From the NCBI RefSeq assembly GCF_040957575.1, contig NZ_CP162602.1:1-64000 (forward strand): 64,000 nt of DNA. The letters run 5' to 3'. The stretch's first letter is position 1. Each line of letters begins with the position of its first letter. Shown one piece after another: positions 26,194-36,093 of the stretch. The notes under the pieces are model-generated. The model searched no databases. It saw only the letters and a list, made by a program, of their open reading frames with translations, and was not told where the DNA came from. A program made the position numbers and the translations under genes. The stretch is from Vibrio sp. HB236076 (lineage in GTDB: Bacteria > Pseudomonadota > Gammaproteobacteria > Enterobacterales > Vibrionaceae).

Positions 26194-28515
26194 TTATGCT
26201 CTGGCTCTTTCTCGTTTCGGGTCGAGAAAAGGCACCGAGCACACTTTGGCTAATTGCCGTTTCATATAGCCATCTAAGCAACCTATCTCCACATCGGTAT
26301 CATTGTGGCTGTAATCGATCGCGATGTGCGCCATGGCAATCACACAATCTAGCTCAGGCGAGCGTACGGCACTGGTTATGGTGCCAACTTGCGCCCGGCC
26401 GACAAAGATAGGCGCGCCGTGATGAGGCACCTCATTGCCTTGTAAACGCAATCCCACGAGGGCTTTGCGCGGTGACTCAGAACTGCGAACCAGGGCCTCT
26501 TTACCAATGAAGTGATCTTTTTTCAGATCCACGGCAAAACCGAGCCCAGCCTCAAAGGCATCAACATTAGCGGTAAACTCTTGGTTCGCCACCATGAGTC
26601 CGGCTTCCAAGCGTTTAATATTCAGTGCTTGTGCGCCCATCGGCGTGATACCAAATTCTTCACCTTCTTTCATCAGTGCATCCCAGATATCGACAGCGGA
26701 GGCTTGATCACAGAAAATTTCATAACCGAGTTCACCGGTAAAGCCACTGCGGGTGAGCATAAACATCGGGCCATTGCGGTCGTAAAGGCGAGCGATGGTA
26801 AAGCCAAACCATTTAATGTTGTCGATGTGTGGGTGACTAGGCTGGGTGAAGACCAATTTTTTCAGCAAGTCGCGGCTCTTGGGCCCTTGAATCGCCAAGT
26901 TTGGCATCGAGGACCACAAAGGCTTGATCCACACTTTAAATTGATGCTGCTCTGCCAACGCTTTTAACTGCCGAGCACTTTCTTCCGAGCCACAGCACCA
27001 GCGAAACAAATGATCCGAGAGGCGAAATAAGGTGCCATCGTCGATCACCGTGCCAATCTCACTGCACAGCAAGGTGTACATACCTCGGTGAACCGCCAAT
27101 TTACTGATGTTTCGCGTCATCGCCAGTTGCAACAAAGCTTCGGCATCGGGCCCCATGACGTCGTACTTTCTCAGTGATGACATGTCTTGAATGGTGACCG
27201 CCTGGCTGCAAGCCCAATACTCTTCTAACACCCCAGTACCTTGATAAGACACCGGTAACCACAAATCTCGTGCCACCGCATAATGGTTGGTTAGCTCGCG
27301 AGTTCTCGGGTGAAAAGCACTTTCAGTTGTCATGTTGTAATTACTCTCAGTAAAGGGGCGATGGGCAATCGCTTTAGGAATATCACTGTTTTGGTCGTAA
27401 ATGCGCACGTGTATGTCTGTTGGACACCAGCCATTGATGGGGTCGATGTCATCAGGGCACGCCGTCGAGACACACACCAAGTCTGTCAAGGCTTGCATGA
27501 CGACGTAATCGCCAGGTCGCGACCACGATTCTTGTGAGGAAAGGTGATGAGTGTGATTGTCGATGGAAGAGTTAAAGAAAAAGTTAATGGCGGGCCAGGC
27601 CTCTCGCGGCTTGATACCATAGGGCAGATAAGCCTTGGAAATATTATCGGAGCAATTGACATGGCCGGGAAACCCCTTGTCTTCATAGCCGCGCGCCGTA
27701 CAAGCGAGAGCAAAAGTATCATGACGGCCAACAGTATCTTGAACTACAGCCAACAAGGGCTGCATGTCTTGATCATAAAACTTATCGCACAACCCCGGTA
27801 ATGGGTAAGCATTGCCAACCATAGTACGAGTGACAGTCGAATCAATATGTCGCTCTAAGCCTTCGTCGAGTGCCGATTGCTTTACCGCCATAAAATCCGA
27901 ACACTGACGCCCTTCAACATCGATAATTTGAATAAACTCGCCGGCCTTGACGCGATAAGCTTGTGCTGTACCTTTACTGACATGGATATCTTGCGACACT
28001 GGTGCTAATGGCTTGGGCAAGGGGTTGCGTTGCGGCTCTGAAACACGGTGTTCAATCAAAATTGAACCGCCGCCGCCCGATGCAATCGCTTCGTTGGTTT
28101 GCTCTATGGCGACCAATAAGGTAAGTGCTTGATCAGATTTGATGGTATAAACTTCGCCTGCCTCACCACTGGCATCAAAAATAGCGCGTGCCGGTAGATT
28201 GGCAACCTCGACCCCGCTGAGCTCACGGGTATCGAACGTCACCGAGCTTGGCTGCCACGCACAAGGCGGGAGCGCAGCCAACGAGGTCATGGCAATCGCG
28301 TCTTGGCCTTGTGAGTCGAAGGCAAGTACTTTGACCTCCGTGGCCCCATCACAATTGGTCAGGTTGAGTAAATCACCACTCAACACCTCGATAAGCTGTG
28401 ACTGACCGCAGTGCACTTCATAAGCGTTGACTTGCGATTTTGCCGCAAACCCTGGGTAATAAATATCCCCTCCAACATCAATGTTGTCATGGGGTTTGTA
28501 TATATAGTCCATCAT
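26194..28515 (-). CDS. DUF1989-GcvT fusion protein
   Basis: A 773-residue two-part protein. Residues about 180-370 are a DUF1989 (urea carboxylase-associated) domain with conserved cysteines in DVEGRQCSDF and GFPGHVNCSDN. Residues about 405-770 are a GcvT/aminomethyltransferase module (RKYDVMGPDAEALLQ, GYEIFCDQASAVDIWDALM, FIGKEALV), which in relatives moves methyl or methylene groups to tetrahydrofolate. The first 180 residues are less conserved. It is encoded between the XRE-cupin regulator and ProX, so it probably acts on the imported methylated solute. The exact reaction is not readable; a dual ATG start is seen. Cytoplasmic. Confidence 0.82.
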   Translation of the reverse strand: MMDYIYKPHDNIDVGGDIYYPGFAAKSQVNAYEVHCGQSQLIEVLSGDLLNLTNCDGATEVKVLAFDSQGQDAIAMTSLAALPPCAWQPSSVTFDTRELSGVEVANLPARAIFDASGEAGEVYTIKSDQALTLLVAIEQTNEAIASGGGGSILIEHRVSEPQRNPLPKPLAPVSQDIHVSKGTAQAYRVKAGEFIQIIDVEGRQCSDFMAVKQSALDEGLERHIDSTVTRTMVGNAYPLPGLCDKFYDQDMQPLLAVVQDTVGRHDTFALACTARGYEDKGFPGHVNCSDNISKAYLPYGIKPREAWPAINFFFNSSIDNHTHHLSSQESWSRPGDYVVMQALTDLVCVSTACPDDIDPINGWCPTDIHVRIYDQNSDIPKAIAHRPFTESNYNMTTESAFHPRTRELTNHYAVARDLWLPVSYQGTGVLEEYWACSQAVTIQDMSSLRKYDVMGPDAEALLQLAMTRNISKLAVHRGMYTLLCSEIGTVIDDGTLFRLSDHLFRWCCGSEESARQLKALAEQHQFKVWIKPLWSSMPNLAIQGPKSRDLLKKLVFTQPSHPHIDNIKWFGFTIARLYDRNGPMFMLTRSGFTGELGYEIFCDQASAVDIWDALMKEGEEFGITPMGAQALNIKRLEAGLMVANQEFTANVDAFEAGLGFAVDLKKDHFIGKEALVRSSESPRKALVGLRLQGNEVPHHGAPIFVGRAQVGTITSAVRSPELDCVIAMAHIAIDYSHNDTDVEIGCLDGYMKRQLAKVCSVPFLDPKRERARA

Positions 28516-28633
28516 AGTCGCCTTTTTAGCCTTTTATTCGTATTGTCTTGTTAAAGCCTGTTACCTAGCACGAAGATACGGCGCAATTTACTCTATTTAA
28601 CGACTTACCTTAGTCACAGTCTTCTCGCTCTGT

Positions 28634-29227
28634 TTAGTAAGAAGAAGGCAACACCCAAATGATCTCGAGCGGCTCATCGGTGACATTGGCAATTTGAAAC
28701 TGATCGTCCTTGCCGACCGAAAAGGTATCGCCTTCCAACAAGGTGAGAGGCTCTCCTTCGATGTAAAACTCTGCCTGACCTTGGCGAATGTATCCGCTTT
28801 CGTCGCCCACCCTTTCTCGAGATTGATCATCGGTTTTAGCGCCTGGCGCTAAGGTGGTTAAAATCATAATAAAAGCGCCATTCATTTTTTTAGACAGCAG
28901 CTCTTCTTTAATCTCGCCATCTGAAAAGCTCAGTTGGCGGCGATTGTCTTTGCGAACCACAAAATTATTTTCCTGGTCGCTCAAGGCGTCATCGGTGTGA
29001 AAAAACCAAGAAATGTTCACGCCTAATTCATCACTGATTTTTTTTAGTACCGGTATCGACACCGATGACAACCCACGCTCTAATTGACTGATGTAGCCTA
29101 TCGAGCGGCCTGTTGCTTGAGCCAATTGTGTCTGTGTCACTCCTTTTGACTTTCTCAAGTCGCGAATTTGTCCCCCGAGTCGGCGGTTGTTTTTTTCGAC
29201 GTCATTGTCGATGGTTGTTAATGTCAT
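28634..29227 (-). CDS. XRE-cupin transcriptional regulator
   Basis: A 197-residue regulator (from the ATG at 29227; an in-frame GTG lies 6 bp upstream). The N-terminal HTH_3 domain covers about residues 16-70 (RKSKGVTQTQLAQATGRSIGYISQLERG); the C-terminal cupin sits at about 115-195 (GESGYIRQGQAEFYIEGE-like, then LLEGDTFSV). XRE-cupin proteins (PuuR-like) usually sense the small molecule whose catabolic genes they flank. It is encoded in the middle of the methylamine block, same strand, and is the obvious regulator of it. Confidence 0.92.
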   Translation of the reverse strand: MTLTTIDNDVEKNNRRLGGQIRDLRKSKGVTQTQLAQATGRSIGYISQLERGLSSVSIPVLKKISDELGVNISWFFHTDDALSDQENNFVVRKDNRRQLSFSDGEIKEELLSKKMNGAFIMILTTLAPGAKTDDQSRERVGDESGYIRQGQAEFYIEGEPLTLLEGDTFSVGKDDQFQIANVTDEPLEIIWVLPSSY

Positions 29228-29330
29228 AATCACTTTTCTTGTTTGGTTTTCCGTTTCTCCACCCTAAAGGCATCCGCTGTCCATCGCAATCGATTTAACA
29301 GTGGGCCTGTCGACACAAAGGCCCAACAAT

Positions 29331-31781
29331 TTATTGCTTAATGCGTGCCATTTTTGGGTCATAGAACGAGCCAAACGATGGCGTTACTTTGTAACGAACG
29401 CACTCAACTTCGATTTCAAATTCACTCTCTTCCAGCCACTGTTTAGTCACACCTGACGAGTGTTCAATGTAGCCAAGTGCAATGGTGGCACCAACGGTGT
29501 GGCCAAACATCGCAGAGCGGGTGAAACCGACGATTTCACCGTTGGCATAGATTGGCTCTTCGTGATAACAAAGCGGTATCGGATCTTCAAATTTGAAATT
29601 CACCAAACGCTTTTTAACCGGGCCTTGCGCTTTAAAGGTAAGCAGCGCATCTTGACCAATAAAGCCGCCTGGTTTTTGATAATCGGCGGTAAAGCCAAGC
29701 CCAGCTTCAATCAAATTATCGACATCGACCAGATCGTGTCCCCAGTGGCGAAAGCATTTTTCAATGCGCAGTGAGTTCATGGTGTGGTAACCATATGGAC
29801 AAATATCAAACGCTTTGCCCGCATCGAGGATCGCGTCAAAGACACTCGGTGCGTATTCGGTTGGCATATACAATTCCCAACCGAGCTCGCCGACATAAGT
29901 AATGCGAGACGCGCGCACTTTGGCGTAGTGCATAAATATTTCTTGTGAGGTAGCAAAGGGGAAAGCGCTGTTTGACAGGTCGCTATCGGTCAATTTAGAC
30001 AGAGTATCGCGCGCTTTAGGGCCCATCACGGTGATGACGGCATAAGCAGACGTCATGTCGGTAAAGATCACAAACTCTTCCGGCTTTTTGTTACGCTGTA
30101 ACCACGCCATGTCACGAGTTTGCCCTGCCACGCCGGAAACCACGAAAAACTTATCTTCGGCGACACGAGTAATGGTAACGTCGGCTTCAATGCCGCCGCG
30201 CTCATTGAGCCATTGGGTATAAACAATTTTGCCAACCGGTACCGCAACATTATTGCAACAGATCCGATTTAAAAAGCGTTCTGCATCCGGCCCGGCCACT
30301 TCGTATTTAGAAAACGAACTTTGATCCATCACCCCCACTCGCTCTCGCACAGCCTCATGCTCTTTTTTGTTGTTTTCGAACCAATTTTGACGCCCGTATG
30401 AGTAGTCGTATTCGGCTTTTTGACCGGGCTCAGCAAACCAGTTCGCCCGCTCCCAGCCATTTTCAACGCCGAAAACAGCGCCAAGCGAGGCCAGCTTATC
30501 GTGCAACACCGAACGCCTCACCCCGCGAGCGGTTTTAAACTGCTTAAAGGGAAAATGGGTTTCATACAACAAACCGAGCGTTTCTGTTGTTCTATCAAAC
30601 AAATAAGATTTTGAGCCTTGGAACGGCATATTGCGCCGGATATCAACACTCCACAGATCTTCGGTGGGGTAGCCTTTATGGATCCACTCCGCCAACGCTT
30701 TACCCGCGCCGCCAGCAGATTGGATCCCCACCGAGTTAAAACCCGCAGCGACAAAATAGTTGCGCAATTCTGGTGCTTCACCCAAGTGGTAGCGGTCATC
30801 GTGAGTAAAGGACTCCGGGCCGTTGAACATCACCTGCAGACCGGTATTTTCCAAAATCGGCACGCGATGCATCGCCGATTCGAGGTAAGGTTCGAGGTGA
30901 TCAAAATCGACGGGTAACTCGTCGAAGCTAAAATCTTTAGGGATGCCATCCATGCCCCAGGGCTTAGCGCCAGGCTCGAACATGCCCACTAAGAGTTTAC
31001 CGGCGTCTTCTTTGTAATAGCAGTACCCATCCATGTCGCGCAGAGTCGGCAAACGATGGGTAATGGCGGGAATGTTTTCCGTGACAATGTAGTAATGCTC
31101 AGCGGCGTGCAGTGGCACATTGACACCGGCAAGGCGGCCGAAATCTCGCGCCCACATCCCCGCGCAGTTCACCACGTATTCGGCGTCGATATCCCCGCTA
31201 TCGGTGACGACACCCGCGGCAAAGCCATCACGGCTTTTAATGTCGAGCACTTGCACATTTTCAATAATGGTCGCGCCGCCCATACGCGCGCCTTTGGCCA
31301 GGGCTTGGGTCACATCGACAGGGCTGGTCATGCCATCCATCGGTAAGTGAACCGCGCCAAGCACGCCATCGGTGTTTAACAACGGCCATAAATCCTTAGC
31401 TTGCTCAGCATCGATAACATCGCATGGGAAACCGGCGACTTTGGCCATCGAGGCGCCGCGTTTTAACTCCGCCAAGCGCTCTTTGTTGGTCGCAATCGTC
31501 AAAGAACCATTGCGCACAAATCCGGTTTCTTGGCCGGTTTCTTGGGCCAAGTTTTCGTACAGATCGGCGCTGTATTTTGCCAACATCGACATCGTGTATG
31601 ACGCGCGCAAAGTGGGCACTAGACCAGCAGCATGCCAAGTGGTACCACAAGTCAGCGTTTTGCGCTCTAGGAGAACCACATCTTTAATCCCTAATTTGGT
31701 AAGATGATAAGCAATACTGCACCCAATCACCCCGCCACCTACAATCACCACTTTTGCCGAGCTTGGCACTTGATTGGTCAT
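29331..31781 (-). CDS. FAD-dependent oxidoreductase with GcvT domain (dimethylglycine/sarcosine dehydrogenase-like)
   Basis: An 816-residue protein of the DMGDH/SARDH family. The DAO-type FAD domain starts [17 protein letters not shown] (about 11-27), with [15 protein letters not shown] near residue 45, the usual FAD-attachment region of this group. The C-terminal half (about 430-810) is a GcvT/aminomethyltransferase domain that hands the oxidised methyl group to tetrahydrofolate. It is the first gene of the minus-strand block, ahead of the XRE-cupin regulator. A demethylation of dimethylglycine, sarcosine or similar is likely; the actual substrate is inference. Confidence 0.9.
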   Translation of the reverse strand: MTNQVPSSAKVVIVGGGVIGCSIAYHLTKLGIKDVVLLERKTLTCGTTWHAAGLVPTLRASYTMSMLAKYSADLYENLAQETGQETGFVRNGSLTIATNKERLAELKRGASMAKVAGFPCDVIDAEQAKDLWPLLNTDGVLGAVHLPMDGMTSPVDVTQALAKGARMGGATIIENVQVLDIKSRDGFAAGVVTDSGDIDAEYVVNCAGMWARDFGRLAGVNVPLHAAEHYYIVTENIPAITHRLPTLRDMDGYCYYKEDAGKLLVGMFEPGAKPWGMDGIPKDFSFDELPVDFDHLEPYLESAMHRVPILENTGLQVMFNGPESFTHDDRYHLGEAPELRNYFVAAGFNSVGIQSAGGAGKALAEWIHKGYPTEDLWSVDIRRNMPFQGSKSYLFDRTTETLGLLYETHFPFKQFKTARGVRRSVLHDKLASLGAVFGVENGWERANWFAEPGQKAEYDYSYGRQNWFENNKKEHEAVRERVGVMDQSSFSKYEVAGPDAERFLNRICCNNVAVPVGKIVYTQWLNERGGIEADVTITRVAEDKFFVVSGVAGQTRDMAWLQRNKKPEEFVIFTDMTSAYAVITVMGPKARDTLSKLTDSDLSNSAFPFATSQEIFMHYAKVRASRITYVGELGWELYMPTEYAPSVFDAILDAGKAFDICPYGYHTMNSLRIEKCFRHWGHDLVDVDNLIEAGLGFTADYQKPGGFIGQDALLTFKAQGPVKKRLVNFKFEDPIPLCYHEEPIYANGEIVGFTRSAMFGHTVGATIALGYIEHSSGVTKQWLEESEFEIEVECVRYKVTPSFGSFYDPKMARIKQ

Positions 31782-32193
31782 AAGAATCCTTCCTTAAAGA
31801 CAAGTGAGTTATTACTGTCATAAACTCTGTTTATGGCCGAGGTTACAAACATGTAACTTCATGATGTTATTAAACTTTACACACTTTATAGTAAACAAAT
31901 TGCATTAAAAACTAACAACTTAAATTGAAAAATTCAACGTTAATTTCATTTTAATGTGTATTTATTGTTTAAATTTAATCTATGTGAAAGATAAGCAAAA
32001 AACAGACCGAAAAACCGAGCAGAAATGGTGAGAACAAAACAAATGTCAACGTGCGAACTGGCACCAAAATGAAATTTTGTTAATTAATTTCATTCCCTAT
32101 TTTACACTGTGATAACGACGGCGCGCCTTATGATTGACCATCTTTTTACTGGTTCAGTGTCATTAGGCGTCGTTGGCCATTATTAATAAAGCG
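31782..32193. other. Promoter region of the methylamine block
   Basis: A 412-bp AT-rich spacer with no credible ORF. It holds TTGAAAAATTCAA (31925-31937, 5-3-5 palindrome), TTAATTTCATT twice (31940-31950 and 32084-32094), and AATGAAATT/AATTTCATT as a 9-bp inverted repeat with 9-bp spacer (32068-32094). These are the best operator candidates for the XRE-cupin protein. Confidence 0.45.
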
Positions 32194-32676
32194 TTAAAGG
32201 TGAGAGGAAAAAAGCGGTTTGAACATAATATCTTGTGGCCCGGCTGCACCACCATAATACTTTGCCCCAAAATCGACAAAGCCGCTGTTGAGATAACAGG
32301 CTCTTGCTTGTGAGTTATTGCAATTGACCGTCAGGAACAAACGGTCGAACTGATGGTAATGCCGGCCCAAGTAATCAAAGAGTACCGCCAACATTTGCTT
32401 TCCTAAGCCTTGGTTTTGGTGGCGATGGTCGATGGCCACAGCGCGTAACCCCAATGCATTGGGGGGACAAAAATCATAATGCTTTTGATAGCGGGTATCT
32501 AGTTTAAAAAAGCCCACCACCGCTTCTTGATAGGTAATAACAAATCGGTGGGTGGTTGGGCATTTATCGGAAAGAAACTCACTGACTGTCCCGCAGTATT
32601 TCACCTGGTGCGGGGCGAGAACAATTTGTTCAACCGCATTTGTGTGTTGCTCGGTCAGTGGTTCAATAAACAGCAT
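32194..32676 (-). CDS. GNAT-family N-acetyltransferase
   Basis: A 160-residue GNAT protein. The acetyl-CoA-binding motif A is visible as LRAVAIDHRHQNQGLGKQMLAVLFDYL (about residues 73-99), followed by the NSQARACYLNSGFVDFG motif B (about 124-140). Substrate unknown. It is transcribed 41 bp after the DsbA-like gene on the same strand, so the two may share a transcript. No signal peptide. Confidence 0.88.
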   Translation of the reverse strand: MLFIEPLTEQHTNAVEQIVLAPHQVKYCGTVSEFLSDKCPTTHRFVITYQEAVVGFFKLDTRYQKHYDFCPPNALGLRAVAIDHRHQNQGLGKQMLAVLFDYLGRHYHQFDRLFLTVNCNNSQARACYLNSGFVDFGAKYYGGAAGPQDIMFKPLFSSHL

Positions 32677-32717
32677 GTCTGTTCACTCTCGTTGATAGGG
32701 AAACTGAGGGCGCTAAG

Positions 32718-33350
32718 TCATTGAGCAGCAAGGTATGACTCAATGGTTTGCACGCTGGCCTGAGGGTTTTGATAGTCGACGCCTACTGCTTGGCATTGAT
32801 CACCGATGCGCAAAATTAAGCTTGGAAAACCACTGGCACCTATGCGACGAGCAAAATCGAGCTCTTGTTCAAACTCAATATTCAACGCTTCAGAGGCGTA
32901 ATCGGTGCGAAAGGTGTCCATATCCAGGCCGATCTCTTGCGCCAGAGTCAGCAATACGTCGTCGTCACTCGGATTTTTGGCATGGAGGTAATACGCTTCT
33001 TGAATCGCCTTCACCATCTCAACTTCACGGCCTTGCCAACGAGCGGCAAGCGCAGCACGGCAAGAGGGATAAGTAGAACGGCGTGGTGTGTTGTTCGACC
33101 AAAAGTCGTGGTTAAATGGCGTGCCCAAATAAGCTTCAATTTTTCGCCAATAGGATGCAATTTGCTGTTGCATCGCCAAGGGCATGGCCACGTCGCTATC
33201 GGGGGCGAGGCCGCCAAGCACGTAACACACCTCTATTTGATCCGACAAGTTGGCTTTGATTTTTTGCCAGGTCGGTGCGTAGCCCCAGCACCAAGAGCAC
33301 ATAGGATCGTAAACGTAATACAATATTGCTGAGGATGAGTGGGTTGACAC
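32718..33350 (-). CDS. DsbA-family (FrnE-like) thioredoxin-fold protein
   Basis: A 210-residue protein with the redox motif CSWC (Cys18-Cys21) inside YDPMCSWCWGYAP, which is the signature of the cytoplasmic DsbA/FrnE-like branch. There is no signal peptide, so it is not a periplasmic DsbA. Helical insertion and the conserved cis-Pro loop (GASGFPSLIL, about 173-182) are present. The family includes 2-hydroxychromene isomerase-like and polyketide-related oxidoreductases; the substrate here is unknown. It lies ahead of the GNAT gene. Confidence 0.88.
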   Translation of the reverse strand: MSTHSSSAILYYVYDPMCSWCWGYAPTWQKIKANLSDQIEVCYVLGGLAPDSDVAMPLAMQQQIASYWRKIEAYLGTPFNHDFWSNNTPRRSTYPSCRAALAARWQGREVEMVKAIQEAYYLHAKNPSDDDVLLTLAQEIGLDMDTFRTDYASEALNIEFEQELDFARRIGASGFPSLILRIGDQCQAVGVDYQNPQASVQTIESYLAAQ

Positions 33351-33439
33351 TGTTTCTCTCCGTGAAAAAGGGTTCGAGACTCAAGTTATAATCTGCTAAA
33401 TTACTACAGATATGTGATCAACAGCAACGACAAAAGATT

Positions 33440-33688
33440 ATGAATTTTGACCAAAACATCATTAGCACTATGGCAGAGCTCGAAACCTTCATTCGCGCGG
33501 CAGAAAGTGGCACCCTTGGCATTGATCAAGTCGCGGGGATCGCTTTGGCGACCAATAACGCCGATGGTCGACGTTTTATTGCGCTTCTCGATGACAAGCA
33601 ACAACTGTTACTCGGCCGTTGGGTGACAGAAGAGATCTTCCATCAAGGCCAAGACTTGGTTCGCTACGGTAAAACCAGCACCCATTGA
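33440..33688 (+). CDS. Small protein of unknown function
   Basis: An 82-residue protein I do not recognise. It is mostly helical at the N-terminus (about 3-25) followed by a strand-rich part (GRRFIALLDDKQQLLLGRWVTEEIFHQG). No signal peptide, cysteines or membrane span. Codon usage is like its neighbours and a terminator follows directly at 33703-33722, which supports expression; the ribosome site is weak. It is divergent from the DsbA-like gene. Confidence 0.65.
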   Translation: MNFDQNIISTMAELETFIRAAESGTLGIDQVAGIALATNNADGRRFIALLDDKQQLLLGRWVTEEIFHQGQDLVRYGKTSTH

Positions 33689-33702
33689 ACGCGTCATATT
33701 TT

Positions 33703-33722
33703 AGGGGCATCACGCCCCTTTT
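33703..33722 (+). terminator. Terminator after small unknown gene
   Basis: AGGGGC (33703-33708) pairs with GCCCCT (33714-33719), followed by a short run of T. Confidence 0.75.
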
Positions 33723-33778
33723 ACTTAACCGGGCACTTGGTTATCGCGATGACACAAAACCGCACCGGCCCATTTTTA

Positions 33779-34102
33779 TCAGGGTTTGAACTTCACGGCA
33801 GTGCCACTGACACTCACCATCATCATACCGCCTTTCGCGCCGACCACTTCATAGTCTATATCAATGCCGACAATACCATCAGCGCCTAACTGAAAGGCTT
33901 TTTCTTCCATTTCTTGAAAAGCAATCGCCCGCGCTTTGCCCATTTCTTGTTCATAAGAGCCAGAACGGCCGCCGACAATATCGCGGATCGCACCAAAAAT
34001 ATCTTTAAAGACATTGGCGCCTAAAATGGCTTCGCCGACCACGACATCCAAATAGGTTTCAATCGGTTTACCATCTACCGTTGACGTTGTTGTTTTTAAC
34101 AT
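33779..34102 (-). CDS. YbjQ/UPF0145 family protein
   Basis: A 107-residue protein of the YbjQ (UPF0145) heavy-metal-binding-like family: the central [34 protein letters not shown] and the C-terminal [15 protein letters not shown] match the family, which forms a pentameric ring. I start at 34102 because AAGGAG at 34109-34114 is ideally placed; an upstream in-frame start has no such site. No function is established. Confidence 0.9.
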   Translation of the reverse strand: MLKTTTSTVDGKPIETYLDVVVGEAILGANVFKDIFGAIRDIVGGRSGSYEQEMGKARAIAFQEMEEKAFQLGADGIVGIDIDYEVVGAKGGMMMVSVSGTAVKFKP

Positions 34103-34192
34103 CACTGTCTCCTTTGTCACTGATGATTTAACTCAATGTTAGTCTAAAGGGATAATACTCGTTGATTTGAATACAAAGTCTGTGAAGATAAA

Positions 34193-34219
34193 TCAAAAAA
34201 ACCCAGCCTTAGCTGGGTT
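34193..34219 (-). terminator. Terminator of the dgcN-dgcA-dat operon
   Basis: AACCCAGC (34200-34207) pairs with GCTGGGTT (34212-34219); on the minus strand the stem is followed by a run of seven T, 30 bp after the aminotransferase stop. Confidence 0.9.
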
Positions 34220-34249
34220 GATATCAGTTTTTATCACAAAAGGCGGTAA

Positions 34250-35107
34250 TTATTCCGCTAGTTCTTTAGCCGTTTTGATGTAAATATCACGCAGTGCTAA
34301 CGACGCCTCACCGGGTTTCCCATCGTTGATCGCTTTGCCATCAATTTCAACCACTGGCCAAACAAAGGTCGTCGCCGAGCTAATAAAGGCTTCTTTCGCT
34401 TGGTAGGCTTCATCAATAGTGAACAAACGCTCTTCTATTTCAAGGCCCAATTGCTCCACCAAGGCCATCAATGAAGCACGGGTAATACCGTGTAAAATAT
34501 CGTTACTGAGCGGCCTCGTGATCAGCTTGTTATCGTGGGTAATGATATAGGCATTGCTTGCCCCCCCTTCGGTAACAAAGCCGTCTTCGATTAACCACAC
34601 ATCGTCGCAACCCGCGTCATGAGCGGCTTTTTTCGCTAAACAGGCCGGCAATAAACTGGTGGTTTTGATATCGCGACGACGCCAGCGAATATCATCAATC
34701 GAAATGACTTTGATGCCCTTTTTCACTTTCGGGCTTTCGATCACGGGGCGACTTTGCGTAAATAACATCAAAGTCGGCTCGATATCGTCGCTGTACATAA
34801 AGTCGCGGTCGGTTTCAGCACCGCGCGTCAACTGCAGGTAAATACCGCCTTCAACCAAATCATTACGCTCAATCAATTGACGCTGAATGGCGGTCAGCTC
34901 TTCACCGGTCACGGGCAGTTTAATGCCTAACTCCGTCGACGAGCGCTGTAGGCGAGCAAGGTGCCCTGGGTTATCTATCAGTTTGCCGTCCAAGACCGCC
35001 GTGACTTCATACACTGCGTCAGCAAATAAGAAACCGCGATCAAAAATTGAGATCTTTGCTTCGCTTTCTTTGATAAATTCGCCGTTTAGATAAACAATAC
35101 GTTCCAT
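34250..35107 (-). CDS. dat: D-amino acid aminotransferase
   Basis: A 285-residue fold-type IV PLP transaminase. It resembles Bacillus D-alanine aminotransferase throughout: FDRGFLFADAVYEV (22-35), DIRWRRRDIKTTSLLP with PLP Lys148, and TEGGASNAY with Glu180. The enzyme exchanges the amino group between D-alanine, D-glutamate and other D-amino acids and 2-oxoacids. I start at 35107, 8 bp after AAAGGAG; the gap to the epimerase stop is 11 bp. It is the last gene of an operon with the DUF1611 and epimerase genes, so D-amino acid catabolism is the probable context. Confidence 0.88.
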   Translation of the reverse strand: MERIVYLNGEFIKESEAKISIFDRGFLFADAVYEVTAVLDGKLIDNPGHLARLQRSSTELGIKLPVTGEELTAIQRQLIERNDLVEGGIYLQLTRGAETDRDFMYSDDIEPTLMLFTQSRPVIESPKVKKGIKVISIDDIRWRRRDIKTTSLLPACLAKKAAHDAGCDDVWLIEDGFVTEGGASNAYIITHDNKLITRPLSNDILHGITRASLMALVEQLGLEIEERLFTIDEAYQAKEAFISSATTFVWPVVEIDGKAINDGKPGEASLALRDIYIKTAKELAE

Positions 35108-35118
35108 ACTAGACTCCT

Positions 35119-36093
35119 TTAACCCCACAATGCCGGTGTAAATGGCAGCATAGCGTCATCTGTAAATTCAATCCCTTGTTCTATGTCTTCTGCCAGCAGC
35201 AATGGCCCGTCAAGATCCACCACCAGTGCATTTTGCGCCGCGACAAACGCCGGTGCCATACTCAATGACGACGCCAACATACAGCCAACCATCACTTGTA
35301 AACCCGCCTCTTCCGCTTCTGCTTTCAAGGCCAGCGCTTCAGTTAAGCCACCGGTTTTATCGATTTTAATGTTGATCATATCGTAGCGACCGATGATTTT
35401 CTTCAGGCTTTGACGGTCGTGACAAGACTCGTCCGCGCAAATAGGAATCGGTCGTGGTAGGTCGTCAAGTATGGCGTCATCATTGGCGTGAAAAGGCTGC
35501 TCAATCATCGCCACGTCAAGCTCGAGCAAATGCGGGACCAAGGTGCGATAGTCATCAAGACTCCAAGCCTCATTGGCATCGAGAATGATTTTGGCATTCG
35601 GTGCCCCTTCTCGTACGGCTTGCACGCGTTCTAGATCGCCTGCCCCGCCCAATTTGAGTTTGAGCAAGGGACGATGCGCGTTTTCGAGTGCCGCTTGACG
35701 CATGTTTTCTGCACTGTCGAGTGAGAGTGTATAAGCCGTGGTTAACGATGTTGGTTCAACGCCAACTCGTTGCCAAATAGTTTGTTGATTCAATTTACAC
35801 TCGAGATCCCACAAGGCACAATCAACAGCATTACGGGCAGCACCTGATGGTAATAACACCTGAAGCTGCTCACGCGTGATCCCCGTGTTGATTTCTTCTT
35901 GAATGTTTTCAATCTCAGCTCTAACACTCTCTAGCGACTCATCATAGCGAGCGTAAGGGACGCACTCACCGCGCCCCGTTACTCCTTGTTCTGTGAGCTC
36001 AACAATCAAGGTTTCAGCCTGAGTTCGACTGCCGCGAGAAATCGTAAAGCTGCCGCGTATAGGCCAAGACTGCGTCGTCAGTTTGATCTCCAT
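35119..36093 (-). CDS. dgcA: Enolase-superfamily epimerase (DgcA-like / dipeptide epimerase)
   Basis: A 324-residue muconate-lactonizing-type enzyme. The (alpha/beta)8 barrel residues are present: KLK (Lys145, Lys147), metal ligands Asp172 in DANEAW, Glu198 in IEQP and Asp221 in ADES, and KIDKTGG (243-249). L-Ala-D/L-Glu epimerases (YcjG) have this pattern. The pairing with a DUF1611 gene matches the DgcN-DgcA D-glutamate pathway described in marine Pseudoalteromonas, where DgcA racemises N-acetyl-D-glutamate. Its ATG overlaps the DUF1611 stop by one base. Whether it acts on dipeptides or N-acetyl-glutamate is not resolved by sequence. Confidence 0.8.
   Translation of the reverse strand: MEIKLTTQSWPIRGSFTISRGSRTQAETLIVELTEQGVTGRGECVPYARYDESLESVRAEIENIQEEINTGITREQLQVLLPSGAARNAVDCALWDLECKLNQQTIWQRVGVEPTSLTTAYTLSLDSAENMRQAALENAHRPLLKLKLGGAGDLERVQAVREGAPNAKIILDANEAWSLDDYRTLVPHLLELDVAMIEQPFHANDDAILDDLPRPIPICADESCHDRQSLKKIIGRYDMINIKIDKTGGLTEALALKAEAEEAGLQVMVGCMLASSLSMAPAFVAAQNALVVDLDGPLLLAEDIEQGIEFTDDAMLPFTPALWG

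Noticed and set aside
26194..31781. DMSP demethylase (DmdA) pathway
   Set aside because: The GcvT modules here are parts of a DUF1989 fusion and a FAD oxidoreductase; no stand-alone DmdA and no dmdBCD genes are present.
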